This document shows positions 14,320-25,340 of a stretch of 64,000 nucleotides of DNA, piece after piece. Within the stretch, counting starts at the first letter, position 1. The number at the start of each line of letters is the position of its first letter. Location of the stretch: positions 159,687-223,686 of the forward strand of contig NW_027192214.1 of the NCBI RefSeq assembly GCF_041956535.1, given 5' to 3'. The position numbers and the translations under genes were made by a program. This DNA is from Calcarisporiella thermophila CBS 279.70. Lineage: Eukaryota; Calcarisporiellomycota. Below the pieces are notes generated by a model. That model did not search any database, was not told the origin of the DNA, and was given only the letters and a program-made list of their open reading frames with translations.

Positions 14320-15579
14320 ATGCAGCCGTCATCTTTCACTTTACCAAGCATTCACTCGTTACTCCAACCTCCGCGTGGATATAATGTTGAAGGTGAGTCG
14401 CAGATCCCTTAGCCAGTTCACCCCTCCCATATTCGTTTGACAATTGACTCTCCTTTCTCGCTAGACCCCCCTCCAGCCATCACATCTCCTTCCTTTCCTT
14501 TAGGCAGTCCGCCCGGCGCACAGAAGAGAGATATTTCCCACCATGTTGGACGACCAGCACCACACTCCAAGACTGGTTGGAGTCTCTCATCCTATACATT
14601 TCCACCACGAGATCCACATCCTAACCAACATGCCAGCCTCATACCCCCCGTCATTGGGCAGGTGACAACGGCATTTGCTCAGGCCCAAATCAATGACCAG
14701 GCTGATTTTCCAATGGGAAATGCACCCGAATCTCTCCTTCCACCGCCTCAGAATATTCCTGCCAGTAGTAGTGCAATTAACGGCCGGCATTCCCATTTAC
14801 GACAACATCAACATTCACTCTCCGTTCCTGATATGCCGCCTCCCCATATGACTCCCCTGATATTCCAGCAACACAATCCAGTAAGAAAATCAAAAACTAG
14901 GCCATCCCATCACCAACGCTCTGCTTCCGATTTCACACACCCGTATTCTTCAACTGGCTCCCTCTCCCCCACTTCCACTCCTCGTTCGACGGACGTTCGC
15001 CAGCGAAGAAAAGAAACCCATAGGCGCAATATGTCGCACACCAGCATAGATTTTATTATCCATCAGGATGAGGTAGACGGTAGAGATAGCCTAGAGGAGG
15101 AAGAGGAAGCTCAAGCTGCTGAAGACGAAGAGTTGCTTGCAAGCGGAGTAATAGAGCGAGGCGGAGATGACGCTGACGAGAATGAGAACTTTGCAACCTC
15201 CAGTTCAAAACGTCGCCTTCCGCGGCCAGTGCAAAACCGCTACCCCTGTCCGTATTGTCCGAAACGCTTTTCACGCCCCAGCTCCCTCAAAATCCATACC
15301 TATTCCCATACAGGCGAGCGACCGTATGTATGCTCAGAGGTAAATAGGCGATGCTTATCTGTTTAAGGGCCAGGTCGGTGAATGGCTAATAACGATCCTT
15401 TCCTCTCCCCCTACGCCCACTAACAGGAAGGCTGTGGTCGCTCTTTTTCAGTGCAAAGCAACATGCGGCGACATATGCGTGTGCACCGTCTTGGGCGCCA
15501 GGTGAAAAAATCAGGCAGACAACCGGCCACCGCTGAAGTAGAGGGTGACTCATCCTCGTCGTCAAACAACGTGGAGTGA
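14320..15579 (+). CDS. Two-finger C2H2 zinc-finger protein, probable transcription factor
   Basis: Three exons: 14320-14392, 14465-15339 and 15427-15579. Exon 1 begins MQPSSFTLPSIHSLLQPPRG and ends one base into a codon, which joins the next exon as ...NVEDPPPAITSP. The long middle part is low-complexity, rich in Pro, Ser, His and Gln, with an acidic patch (SLEEEEEAQAAEDEELL) typical of an activation region. Two fingers lie at the C-terminus. The first, CPYCPKRFSRPSSLKIHTYSH, follows C-x2-C-x12-H-x3-H. The second spans the last intron (CSEEGCGRSFSVQSNMRRH...), C-x4-C-x12-H-x3-H. They are joined by a classic TGERPY linker. It is most likely a nuclear DNA-binding regulator; the target is unknown. 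The tail is basic, then Ser-rich. Confidence 0.85.
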
Positions 15580-18045
15580 GGGGAAAATTGCTCGCTAGGA
15601 TATCATTTTATACTATTCTAAATTCCCTTGGTAAATTTGGTATATATTTCATTACGTAGACCAAGCCCTTATTTTTTTTTTCGTTGCCATTCCCACTATT
15701 CTTATTCTTTAATCAGATTTTCTTTGGGTTAAATATGAGTGCAACTTTTCGATTATATTATTTTTTATCCTTCAAGATCAATGAGAATGTGTAGTTTATT
15801 GTTTTTTTTCCTCTTCTTTTTTGTCGTCTTTCTATTTGCTGTAAATTTTTTCCTTCTAAATTTCACTTACGTCGTACTATTCTTTGATCCTATTTTTCAA
15901 CTTTTTTCTTTCTTCATTGTGTGAATAATAGTTTTTTTTTTTTGGTTTATAGTGTTTGCGTGACATTTTCTTGCGCTTTGTTTGTACTTGAATTCTTTTT
16001 TCGAATAAAGCCAAAATTAGCATGGTAGAGCTACTTTCATTGACTTCTCTCCTCCTCATGAGGATCGAATGGTACGCTTACGGTATTCCCGGTGGCTCTA
16101 TCTCGGATTTGGATTGGTATTAAACCCATTTCTAAACCCGTTCAAATCTCTGGGCAAAATCCGAAAGACAATACGTTGTGTATGTCCCAATAAAACGAAT
16201 CTGCATCCCCTCTTCAATATTCCCATAGAGCGACACGGCAAAAGCATCCAACTATAGCTCTGTGTCAGAGTCCAGTGTTTAGAGCCTTATTCACTTAGAG
16301 CTTTTGTCCTTTAAACCAACACAAAATCCAGCGTAGATAGCAAAACAGGGAGTTGTCTATTCAAAGAAATATAATTGGGAAAAAATAAATTATCATGAAG
16401 AATTACAGTAAATTGGTAGAAATAAAAGCTTCTATTCCATAGCAGACCAGACGTTTCTTGCTTTCACCAAAAGCAGAGCCAAAAGCCGGGCCATTCGGCC
16501 AGACTAATACAAACATGTACGGATAACAAAAAAGGAATGATGCAGCAGGCAGCCAGTGACATTGACTCATTTCCCTCATTTGCATAATGAAATGAGAACA
16601 CATTGGGACAAGGGAAGGGGCGTGCAAGGAGAACAAGGCTAGAAAACGGGAGTTGGTTTGGCTTTTTAATTTTAGATTAGCTGAGCTAAAAATTGAGAAT
16701 AAAGAGAATGAACAAAAAGCAGCAAGGCAAAAAAATGATAGAGAGCAAGCATCGAAAGGGCAAAGAGTTACTATGTATTTTTGGGTGGTAAAGATAGAAA
16801 ATAGGCAAGAAATACTAACTTAGATTGGAGTTTACTTCATTTCTTTTCCAATTCAAACATGATTCCATAGCTCTCGGTTGCCAACTTGACCACCTTTACT
16901 TTTATTATCCAATCACACCGCCGAAACTCAAACAGTATTGACCTCTTGACAAAGGCAAAATTTGAAATGTCCATTTTGTTTTCATACTTGTTTTGCTGCA
17001 TGCGCCTCAGTTGGCGCCTGCAGCTATTCATCGTTTCTGAATTTCGAGATTAGAGGTAGCTACTTTGATGGCTGCTGTTTTAGGGGTGGCGGTTGTAGAT
17101 GATATATGCCCATTGTTGGTCAACCTTTCATCACTTCAAGAAAAAGAATAACACACGCTAGCTATGAGAGCATCTTCACTGATGCTAAGTCCGGAACCCA
17201 AGCTCATGAGATCAATGGTATAGGGTGACCCTATGTTCATCTCTGAGGACCGGTCAATGGTATTGGGAAGACCAGGATGGTTGTGGGTTTCGAAAAGGCT
17301 AATTGGAAGAGAAAAATGTGCTCTTAGTAAGGCTTAAATTGTTCCATTAAAACAGAGGTGGCAACATCGAAGATTTTTTATGCAACCCACAGAAAAGGAA
17401 ATGTTAAGTGGACAATGCGAAAGCAAAAAAAAAACAAAAAAAAACAAAAGAGAAGTTGTAGAATGTAGCGACATAATACTGACGCCTTTGAAAGTAGCGC
17501 TTTTGACTCAACAAGACAGTAGTTCACGCATAAATATGAGGAGGAAGAGTGCCACTTGGGTTAGTTGGCGCATCGTGTTTTGGCAACTCTCTAGTTCAGC
17601 CCAAGGCTTTTTTATCGGATTACCTGAATCCGCCCCATACCTCTAAATGCTTATATCCACCACGCTAACAAAACCCAACGGTGAGTAGATTCAGTATCTT
17701 GAGCACCCCTCTGACCTCTTATCACTTCCAAACGCTTTGGAGAGATACAAGGCAAAGGGGATACGAGCGTAGCTACAATTGATATATTCTGCCACTTTTG
17801 AATAGAATTAAAAATTAAAAATCAAATATGAAAAATAATTTCTTTGGCAATAGAGGTAATATTATCATAGGGCGGGTATTAGAGATAATAAAGCCAGACA
17901 TGACAGTATAGCAATAGCTTAATGCGGTAGCTACCAAAAAATAGAGGTAGGAGCAAAAGCGGAATAAATATGCTAGCAAATCCTTTCGTTAAATAAGTAT
18001 GTATAAAAAGAGAAGAAGGGGGAGAAGGAGGGGTCAGTATAGTGT
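15580..18045. other. Long intergenic stretch with a RhoGAP relic
   Basis: About 2.5 kb without an intact gene. The first part is very T-rich (15670-15960) and is the 3' flank of the zinc-finger gene. A degenerate RhoGAP end lies at 16837-17031 on the minus strand (separate entry). On the minus strand around 17295-17150 there is an open stretch of about 50 codons with no recognised similarity. The last 170 bp resemble the 3' flanks of the other kelch genes. Confidence 0.6.
16837..17031 (-). pseudogene. RhoGAP domain 3'-end relic
   Basis: The minus-strand translation contains LRRMQQNKYENKMDISNFAF and ends VVKLATESYGIMFELEKK. This lines up with the end of the intact RhoGAP at 25341-25676 (LDRVQQHSDENKMTISNLAI and VVEVVLENYRVIFESEE), including the family-defining N-K-M-x-x-x-N-[LF]-A core and the same distance to the stop. 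The motif W-GPTLL is lost. Nothing upstream continues the domain. It is a truncated, decayed copy on the same strand as the intact gene, on the far side of the kelch array, so it was probably carried by an old segmental duplication. Confidence 0.7.
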
Positions 18046-19900
18046 TTATGCTTCATCTGGTTTCATTGCGTAAATCTCCTCTTTGTTTTGCTCAACCTCG
18101 TTAGGGGGATAGCTGATTCTATGTTGGGGAGGAGACGGAGGAAGCGCAATACCCTGTGTATTCTCGTCAGGCGTATTGTAGTAAACAAATCCTGCGGCGT
18201 CGGGGGAGTAGTGAGTGGAAGAGTATCGAGGAGGCTGAGGTGAAGCAGATCTCATTGGTACGGCTCCGACTATACGATCAGAATCCTTGTCGGTGTATTT
18301 TGGCGCTGGAGGAAGCTCTTTTGGTGGCTCCTGTATTAGAGGTGGTGGTAAGTGTTGCTGTAGCTCCTGCTGTTGCTGTTCTTGGAGGGCAATTTTACGC
18401 CTCTTTACGAAAACGAAGAGCAAGGCTCCAATGATGAGAGCTCCACCGATACCAAGACCAAGTCCCAGTGCCATAGTATTAATGCCAGTAGTGGACTCTG
18501 AGGTTTGCTGCGAAGAAGGTGTCGCGGCATTTGGAAGGCTAGTGTTGGTGGAGGTAGTACTTTTGGCCGAGGGATCTAATTCATCCACATAGGTAAAGGT
18601 GTCGACGTCGAGGATTTGCATGCCGGGTTGGTAGTTGACTTTGTCGGGGGAGGAGGCTAAAGAGAAAAAGGCAGAGTTAGTGGAGAAAGATTTGCTCAGA
18701 GATAGTGTCCACAAATGGAGTTATGAATGAATGCTTTGCTTACCATGTATTCCTCCAACAGTAATCAGATACTTGTCATTATATAGGAAGGATGTATGCA
18801 TATAGCGCGAGTTGGGCGCACTCTTTATATCAGGGACAGACCATGTATACGTGGCAGTATCAAGTATTAGCAAGCTAGGAGAGGCAAACAAAAACGTATA
18901 GTCGATAACACCTCCATAGACTATAATCTTGGTGTCTCTTCGGACCGCAGAATGGCCTAGCCGTACTGAAGCCCCCGGTGGTAGTCCTTTCGTCGCCTGT
19001 ATTAAATACACATTGGGTAGCATAGCAAAGAGAATCGGTTAGCCTTTTATTTTTTGTGGGAACATGGGGTAGGAATTGGGAGAGCAAAAATGGGAGTGTA
19101 GAGGAAATAGAGGAGATAGCCCAGCAATCTTGAAGAAAACTTACCACTCTCTTCCAGGAGCCTGAGATGGGCTCAAAGACGTCCATGTTTTCCAGCCCGA
19201 AAACAGTAGTGTTTTTGTTTCCTACTCCTCCAATAACCACTAGAGTACCATCGGCCATGGCGGTCATGGTGTGTCTTACTCTTGGTTCCAGGGCTACCTT
19301 TGTTTGTACCTGGGCCCAATTGCCATAGTCATATTGATAGGTATAGAGTTCCGAATAATAATAGACTTCGCTCTTATTTGTCACGGTATTATCCGAAACA
19401 TAGTCTCGTAAACCTCCTAGCAGATAAAGTCTTCGGCCAAGTACCGTAGCAGCAAGTGCTCCCGCCCTTGTCCGAGGGGGCAAAATACCACTCTGAGTCG
19501 GTAGAGTCCACACGTTTTTGGCCATATCGCAGTCCAAAACATAATTGGTGTCGGGAGACATCTGTCCACCCACCACCACCAGATGCCCGTCCACCACGCT
19601 GGCGTAATTGTTGGTGCCGATGGGTAGAGACATCGCGGAAGGAGTGAATACCTGTTGCCATGGCGGCGATGCCGTTTTGAAACGAAGATTGAGAGAAAGA
19701 CTATACACCTCATTGGCTTTTCTTGTGATTTCGTTATTAACTGAAACAAATCCTCCATAGCAGATCAAAAGTTTCGTGCTGGGATCAAAACCACATGCGG
19801 AGCCGAAATGCGGAAGGGCCGATGATTGTTGAGAACGAACTAGGGTTTGTTGACAGCATAGGAGGAGCAATGCAAGAAATAGCCATCGATTTAGCCCCAT
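18046..19900 (-). CDS. Kelch-repeat single-pass membrane protein (copy A)
   Basis: Three exons: 19900-19145, 18996-18744 and 18656-18046. I choose the Met at 19900 (MGLNRWLFLALLLLCCQQ) over 19924 because the paralogues also start MGxx. The N-terminus is a clear signal peptide. Six kelch blades are marked by double glycines: ICYGG, VVVGG, YLLGG, VVIGG, IVYGG and ITVGG. A Ser/Thr-rich stalk follows, then a glycine-patterned transmembrane helix (MALGLGLGIGGALIIGALLF) with a KRRK stop-transfer. The Gln/Pro-rich cytosolic tail ends EEIYAMKPDEA. Expected topology: beta-propeller outside, tail inside. The ligand is unknown; glycan or cell-wall binding is a guess. Both introns fall at the same places as in copies B and C. 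Confidence 0.88.
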
Positions 19901-19990
19901 TTCTCTCTTTGCGACAAAAGTCATGAGAGCACACTCGGATGGAGGGTTTGGAGCGCACTGTGAAAAATGGATGCAAAATGAATTTTCTCA

Positions 19991-20023
19991 ACTTTAATTT
20001 AATATCGCCACATTCGTGATTGG
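19991..20023 (-). promoter_or_regulatory. Shared kelch upstream block (copy A) with CCAAT box
   Basis: On the minus strand it reads CCAATCACGAATGTGGCGAT followed by an AT-rich ATATTAAATTAAAGT. It is almost identical upstream of all three kelch genes, here 90 bp before the ATG. CCAAT plus a TATA-like tract suggests a core promoter. Confidence 0.65.
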
Positions 20024-20409
20024 CAATCTTTGAGGCTGAGAGGTATTAAAATGGACAAAATACTGTGCTTTGATGCGGAGACGTGATCCTAGATGTTATT
20101 GTAACATTAAGGTACTTCACCAAAGATGTAGAACGAGACCAAGTAAACGAGGAAAAGAGAACAGTGAATTGCATTGATCAAATAATCTTGGAGTTACAGG
20201 TTTAGTATTAAGGTGAAAATACATTTATTAAATATATATGCCCGGTGTATATTATGTACAAAGGAAACGAGGAAAATAGAGCAGCGACGCAATATAACTG
20301 AAACTCTTCAGGATATTGAAACCTTGGGCATCCAGTCACGATGCTCCCGATTCTAAAATGACACTGTGAATGATGAATTCTTGTTAGAAATAATGCTGGC
20401 TTGATGTTT

Positions 20410-20758
20410 ACATGCGATATGGGGAAGGGATGTTGCTCTGTATATTCTCCCCAGGCTTATTGACACAAATCGATCATAAGGATGCGGGGAAATAATAGTT
20501 TGGAGAGTTCTGAGAGGGTTGGGATCCAACCGCCCTTATGGAAACAGGCCCGCCCATACATCCGAGTTCTCCGCCAGGGTTAAATTTCGAAGGAGGTAGC
20601 TCTTTTAATGGTTCACGCATTTGAGGTGGCGACAGATATTGCGATATCTGAACAGGTTGATGTTGACATCGTGAGCTAACCTCCGTCTGGTCAGCATAGT
20701 TGACGCCTCCAGAGCTAAAGATTTTGATATCTCTGCGGACTACGGATTGTTCGATGCT
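20410..20758 (-). pseudogene. Kelch membrane-protein remnant (copy D), internally deleted
   Basis: An open frame without a start runs from about 20758 to a TGA at 20474-20476. It begins SIEQSVVRRDIKIFSSGG, matching the fifth kelch blade of copy A (GHSAVRRDTKIIVYGG). It then jumps directly into a copy-A-like cytosolic tail: SPPQMREPLKELPPSKF against PPPLIQEPPKELPPAPKY. After the TGA, similarity continues (NKPGENIQSNIPSP against NTPDENTQGIALPPSP). The sixth blade, stalk and transmembrane helix are missing, and there is no 5' half. It is a dead, gutted fourth copy, closest to copy A. Confidence 0.75.
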
Positions 20759-21034
20759 AAAGTGTCCACTTCAAAATATTTAAAGGTGAAGCTGTAACTG
20801 ATAATTATTCGGTACTAGAATAAATGAGAATACATACAGAAATAGAAATCGACCCTTGTAATATGGATAGAGTATTCAAAGGGTAATAGAGATGAAGCAT
20901 AAATACGACTACAGAACAATATAGCGTAATAGTTTAGCAACGATGAGATAATTGCAAGAGCAAAAATGAGCCAGTCCCATATTAATTAAATAAGAGCGAA
21001 CATAGAAGAAGGAAAGATAAGGGTGTCACCACTT

Positions 21035-22820
21035 TCATTCTTCGTCTGGCTTCATCAATTGAACCTCCCCTCTGCTTTGCCTTACCTTAGAAGAATAGCT
21101 GATTTGATGTGTTGGAATAGGAGGGGGATGTGAAATGCTCTGAACAATCTCAATAGGTTTAAAGTCAAAAGGCCCTGAAACAGCGAAAGAGTAGTGAGAA
21201 GAAGTGTCTCAAGAGAATTGGAGCGTAGCAGATCCCTTGGGGATGGCCTCACCTATATTTTCGGATCCCATATTGGTGTTGGATATAGAAGTTGAAGGAA
21301 ACTCCTTTGATGGCTCATACATCTGAGATAGCTTTATCTCCTGCTGAGTTTGTCGAGCAACTTTTCGTCTTTTTATAAGAACAAACAGTAAAATCGAAGC
21401 GATGAGGGCACCCCCGCCGAGACCAAGACCGAGACCGAGACCTAATGCCATGGTATTTGGATCGCCATTGTTAGAGTTGGTAGGAGAAACTTGGATAAAA
21501 GGATCAAATTCGTCAACGAAGGTCAAGGTGTCGATATCGAGGATCTGCATGGAACCTCCATTGAGGAAATTGACTTCGTCAATTGATGATTCTATTGCAT
21601 ATAAGTAGGGGGATGGTTGAATTAGAAAAACCTCGCAGTCAAAGCAAATGAGAGAATGAAAATGAGGCCATTTCTTACTAGTTGCTCCGGATAAGGTGAC
21701 CAGATATTTGTCATTATACATGAAGGTAGTATGAGTAAAACGCGACTTTGATTCATTCTTTAATGTCGGAACGGACCATGTAAGCGTGGTTGTATCAAGT
21801 ACAAGCAGGCTGGGAAGAGAGAGCACCATTGCCTGGCCTATCCTAACGAATCCTCCATACACGAAAATTTGGGTGCCTTTACGGACAGCAGAATGGCCAA
21901 TTCGGGCTGACGCATTCACAGGCAACCCTTTTGTGGCCTATTTTGGAATCAGATGTAAAAGCCAAAGCAAGGTGAACACGTTAGTCTTAATTTTATCGGC
22001 GGTGATACAGGGGAGGATGAGAAGTGAGGATGGAGGGGCGATGAGCAGAGAGAAAATCCGCAATATTGGTGCCAAATTACCACTCTTTTCCAGGCGCCTG
22101 AGATGGATTCAATGACGTCCACATACTCTAACCCATATACTGTTTGGTTTCTTTCGCCTCCTATGACAATGAGTGTGTCGTCGGACACTGCTGTCATTGT
22201 GTGTAAAATTCTTGGCTCCAAAGCTACACTCGTACGTTCCAAAATCCAGTGACCATTATCATATTGATAAGAGTAGAGTTCTGGATAATAGAACTCTTGT
22301 TTCACGTCTGTTATGGTATCATCCAACAAAAAGTTGCGGACACCTCCTAGCAGGAAGAGATTTCGGCCATCTTTGGTAGAGGCTAGAGCTCCGCTGTGTG
22401 TACGAGGGGGTATGTTACCACTCTGTGGCGGCCGACTCCACACACTTTTTGCCACATCATAGTCCAACACATAACTGGTGTTGGGTGACATATACCCATC
22501 CAATACCACGAAATGCCCATCCACTATGCTGGCATAGTTCATTACTCCAACTGGCAGGGTCATCGTGGAGGGATTGGGGATTAGCCGCCAGGGGGGGAGG
22601 CCGTTTTAAAGCGGTGATTGAGTGAAAGGGTGTATACCTCATTAACATAAGATTGAGGAAAGCTCTTCCCCAAATCCACTCCTCCGTAGCAGAACAAAAG
22701 TTTTGAGCTGGGATCAAAAGCACAGGCTGAGCCATAATGAGGAGCGAGGTATTGGGCCTGCACTTGGGCCTGTTGGTAACAGAGGAATAACGCAAGCACC
22801 AGCCTGTGGTATTGGCCCAT
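21035..22820 (-). pseudogene. Kelch membrane protein (copy B) with a frame shift and an early stop
   Basis: Same plan as copies A and C: signal peptide MGQYHRLVLALFLCYQQAQV, kelch blades, transmembrane MALGLGLGLGLGGGALIASI and KRRK. Exons are about 22820-22081, 21937-21679 and from 21591. Two lesions are visible. In exon 1, at the C7 run (22592-22598; G7 on the plus strand), the frame breaks after LNHRFKTASPP and resumes one base off at MTLPVGVMNYAS, because one base is missing compared with copy C. In exon 3 a TGA at 21209-21211 stops translation after SATLQFS, yet the same frame stays open to the conserved C-terminus LMKPDEE and a TGA at 21035. Blade 2 also has LDG for LGG. The second lesion argues for real decay rather than a homopolymer error. 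Confidence 0.8.
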
Positions 22821-22896
22821 TTCCGTCTTCGTCGAGAATGAGATGAGAACACCCTGGAATGAATGGCGAGTGTGCAAAGTGAAGCTAGTCTTTCAG

Positions 22897-22929
22897 ACTT
22901 TAATTTAATATCGCCACATTCGTGATTGG
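22897..22929 (-). promoter_or_regulatory. Shared kelch upstream block (copy B)
   Basis: Same CCAATCACGAATGTGGCGAT plus ATATTAAATTAAAGT arrangement, 76 bp upstream of the copy B ATG. Its preservation upstream of a broken gene fits recent inactivation. Confidence 0.65.
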
Positions 22930-23246
22930 AGCATTCTGAGGCTGATGAGGTATCATGTAAAATCGGTGTTAAAAAAAAAAAAGGGAATTTTTATTGACAA
23001 GGGGCAATAAGCCGTTACGAAAATCCTAGATAACGGAAACCAGCAGAAACAAGAAACGAGCGGTACAGCGAAGACAATGAATTCAAGGGGTATTAGAGAT
23101 AAAGTTTAAATATGACTATAAAATTATCTAGTGTAAGAGTTATAAGAACGGAGGAAAAAATTGCAAGAGGGAAAATGGACTAGTCTACGCTAGTCAAATG
23201 AAAGTGAACATCAAAGAAGGAAGGAAAGATAGGAGTATCTAAACCT

Positions 23247-24913
23247 TCATTTTTCATCTGGCTTCGTCGAATAAATCTCCTGTCTGCTCTGAACCCCCTC
23301 ATTAGGCTTACCTAAAGGCTCCGAGGCGGCGGGAGAATAGTACGCAGAGGAATTTACTGGATCCCCGCCGGTATGGGGTTTAGTAGCTGAACGGGACTCC
23401 TTTGGTGGTCCATACATTTGAGATGGGAGATGATGTTGCCGAAGTCGCGTAACAGCCTTTCGTCTTCTTATGAGAACAAACAGTAAACTTGCGACTATAA
23501 GAGCGCCTCCACCGAGGCCGAGGCCGAGGCCGAGACCCAAGGCCATGGTATTCATGGTGGTGGTATTTGGATTGCTAATGCTAGGGATGGTGGCGGAACT
23601 CTGAACAGAGGGGTCGAATTCGTCAACGAAGGTCAAGGTGTCAATATCGAGGATTTGCATGGAACCTCCATTGAGGTAATTGGTTTCGTCAATTGCTGAT
23701 TCTACTGCGAAAAAACAGGAGAGCGGAGGAAATAAAAATAAGTGGACGACGCAAAAGAGGAATAGTAGAACGAAGCCATTTTTTTTACCAGTTGCTCCGG
23801 ATAGGGTGATCATATACTTTCCATCATATATAAAGGTGGCATGATTATAACGCGACTTTGGTTCATTCTTTAATGTCGGAGCCGACCATGTAAACGTGGT
23901 GGTATCGAGTATAAGCAGACTGGGAAGAGAAAGCACTTTCGCCTGGTCGGCTCTAAGAAATCCTCCATACACGAAAATATTGGAGCCTTGACGGACAGCA
24001 GAATGGCCCATTCGGACTGACGCATTCGCCGGTAACCCTTTCGTGGCCTATTTTGAAATTGGGGTTCAAGGCCAAAGCAAGGAGAACAGGTTAGTCTTGA
24101 TTTCATCGGTGGAGGTATGGGAAAGGGATTAGGTGTAGCGAGGAGAGAGCGGGGGACGACGAGTGGGAGGGAAAATCCGCAAGATTGACGCAAACTTACC
24201 ACCCTTTTCCAGGAGCCTGAGATGGGTTCAATGACGTCCACATACTCTAGCCCATACGCGGATTGTTTGCTTTCTCCTCCTATGACTATGAGCGTGTCGT
24301 CCGGCATTGCTGTTATCGTGTGGTGCACTCTAGGCTCTAATGGTACATTCATCCGAATCAACGTCCATTCGCCATAATCATATTGATAGGAATAGAGATC
24401 TGGGTAAAAATGTCTTTCACTCATTTCGTCACGTATACCACCTAGTAGATAGAGTTTTCGACCCCTTACGGAAGAGGCTATATCTCCAAACTCCGTACGA
24501 GGGGGTATAGAACCACTCTGTGGCGGCCGGCTCCATGCGCTTTTTGCCACATCATAGTCCAGCACATAACTGGTGTTGGGGAACATGTATCCACCCAATA
24601 CCACGAAATGCCCATCCATTGTGATGGCATAGTTTGTTCCTCCAACAGGCAGGGTCATTTTGGTGGGGTTGAGCATTTGTTGCCAGGAGGGTGAAGCCGT
24701 TTTAAAACGGTGATGGAGTGAAAGGGTATATACTTCATTGAAATACTTTGTGGAGCCGTCTTGCATTCTCTCCAATCCTCCGTAACAGAGCAAAAGTTTC
24801 GCGCTGGGATCAAAACCACAGGCTGCTCCGTAACTAGGTACGCGATATTGGGCGAGCACTTGGGTGTGTTGGTAACCGATGAGGACCAATGCAAACGCTA
24901 ACCAGCGGCCCAT
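23247..24913 (-). CDS. Kelch-repeat single-pass membrane protein (copy C)
   Basis: Intact paralogue. Exons 24913-24200, 24047-23789 and 23701-23247 are all in frame. It has a signal peptide MGRWLAFALVLIGYQHTQVL, then kelch blades (LCYGG, VVLGG, YLLGG, IVIGG, FVYGG). The sixth blade has ITLSG in place of a double glycine, as in copy B. The stalk is followed by the glycine-patterned membrane helix MALGLGLGLGLGGGALIVAS and an RRRK stop-transfer. The tail ends QEIYSTKPDEK. Copies B and C are closer to each other than to A, so they are probably the most recent duplication. The role is unknown; cell-surface recognition or adhesion is inferred from topology. Confidence 0.88.
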
Positions 24914-24987
24914 TTTTGTCTACTTCGAGAGTGGGATGAGAGCACCCTGGAATGATGGGAGAGTAGTAAAGGTTGGAAAACTCCAAA

Positions 24988-25020
24988 ACTTTAATTTAAT
25001 ATCGCCACATTCGCGATTGG
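24988..25020 (-). promoter_or_regulatory. Shared kelch upstream block (copy C)
   Basis: The same block with one base changed in the middle (CGCGATTGG on the plus strand), 75 bp upstream of the copy C ATG. Confidence 0.65.
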
Positions 25021-25340
25021 AGAACTTTGAGGCTGATGAGGTCCCCGAAAGAACGGTGAAAAAAAAAAAGATGTATTGACACGGAGGAGAAATTAATCTA
25101 TGGGGATAATCTAACATTAAGCTACTACATCGAGAATATAGAATGAGAAAGAGTAAACGAAGCAAGCAAGACAGAGCATTATAGAAAGAGCATAATCGAA
25201 AGGAGAACATTAAAGTCGCGAAGTCCAATTAGGGAGGAAAAATAAAACAAAATGTACAAAAAAGACAAGCAAACAATAGTAACGAGGCGAAAAGAAGACA
25301 AGCTCCACTCGGAGGCAGGCAGGGTTAGGGTTCGCATCCC

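Noticed and set aside
18046-20758. Remnant D as an alternative 5' exon of kelch copy A
   Set aside because: It duplicates parts already in copy A (blade 5 and tail) and lies upstream of copy A's own promoter block and signal peptide.
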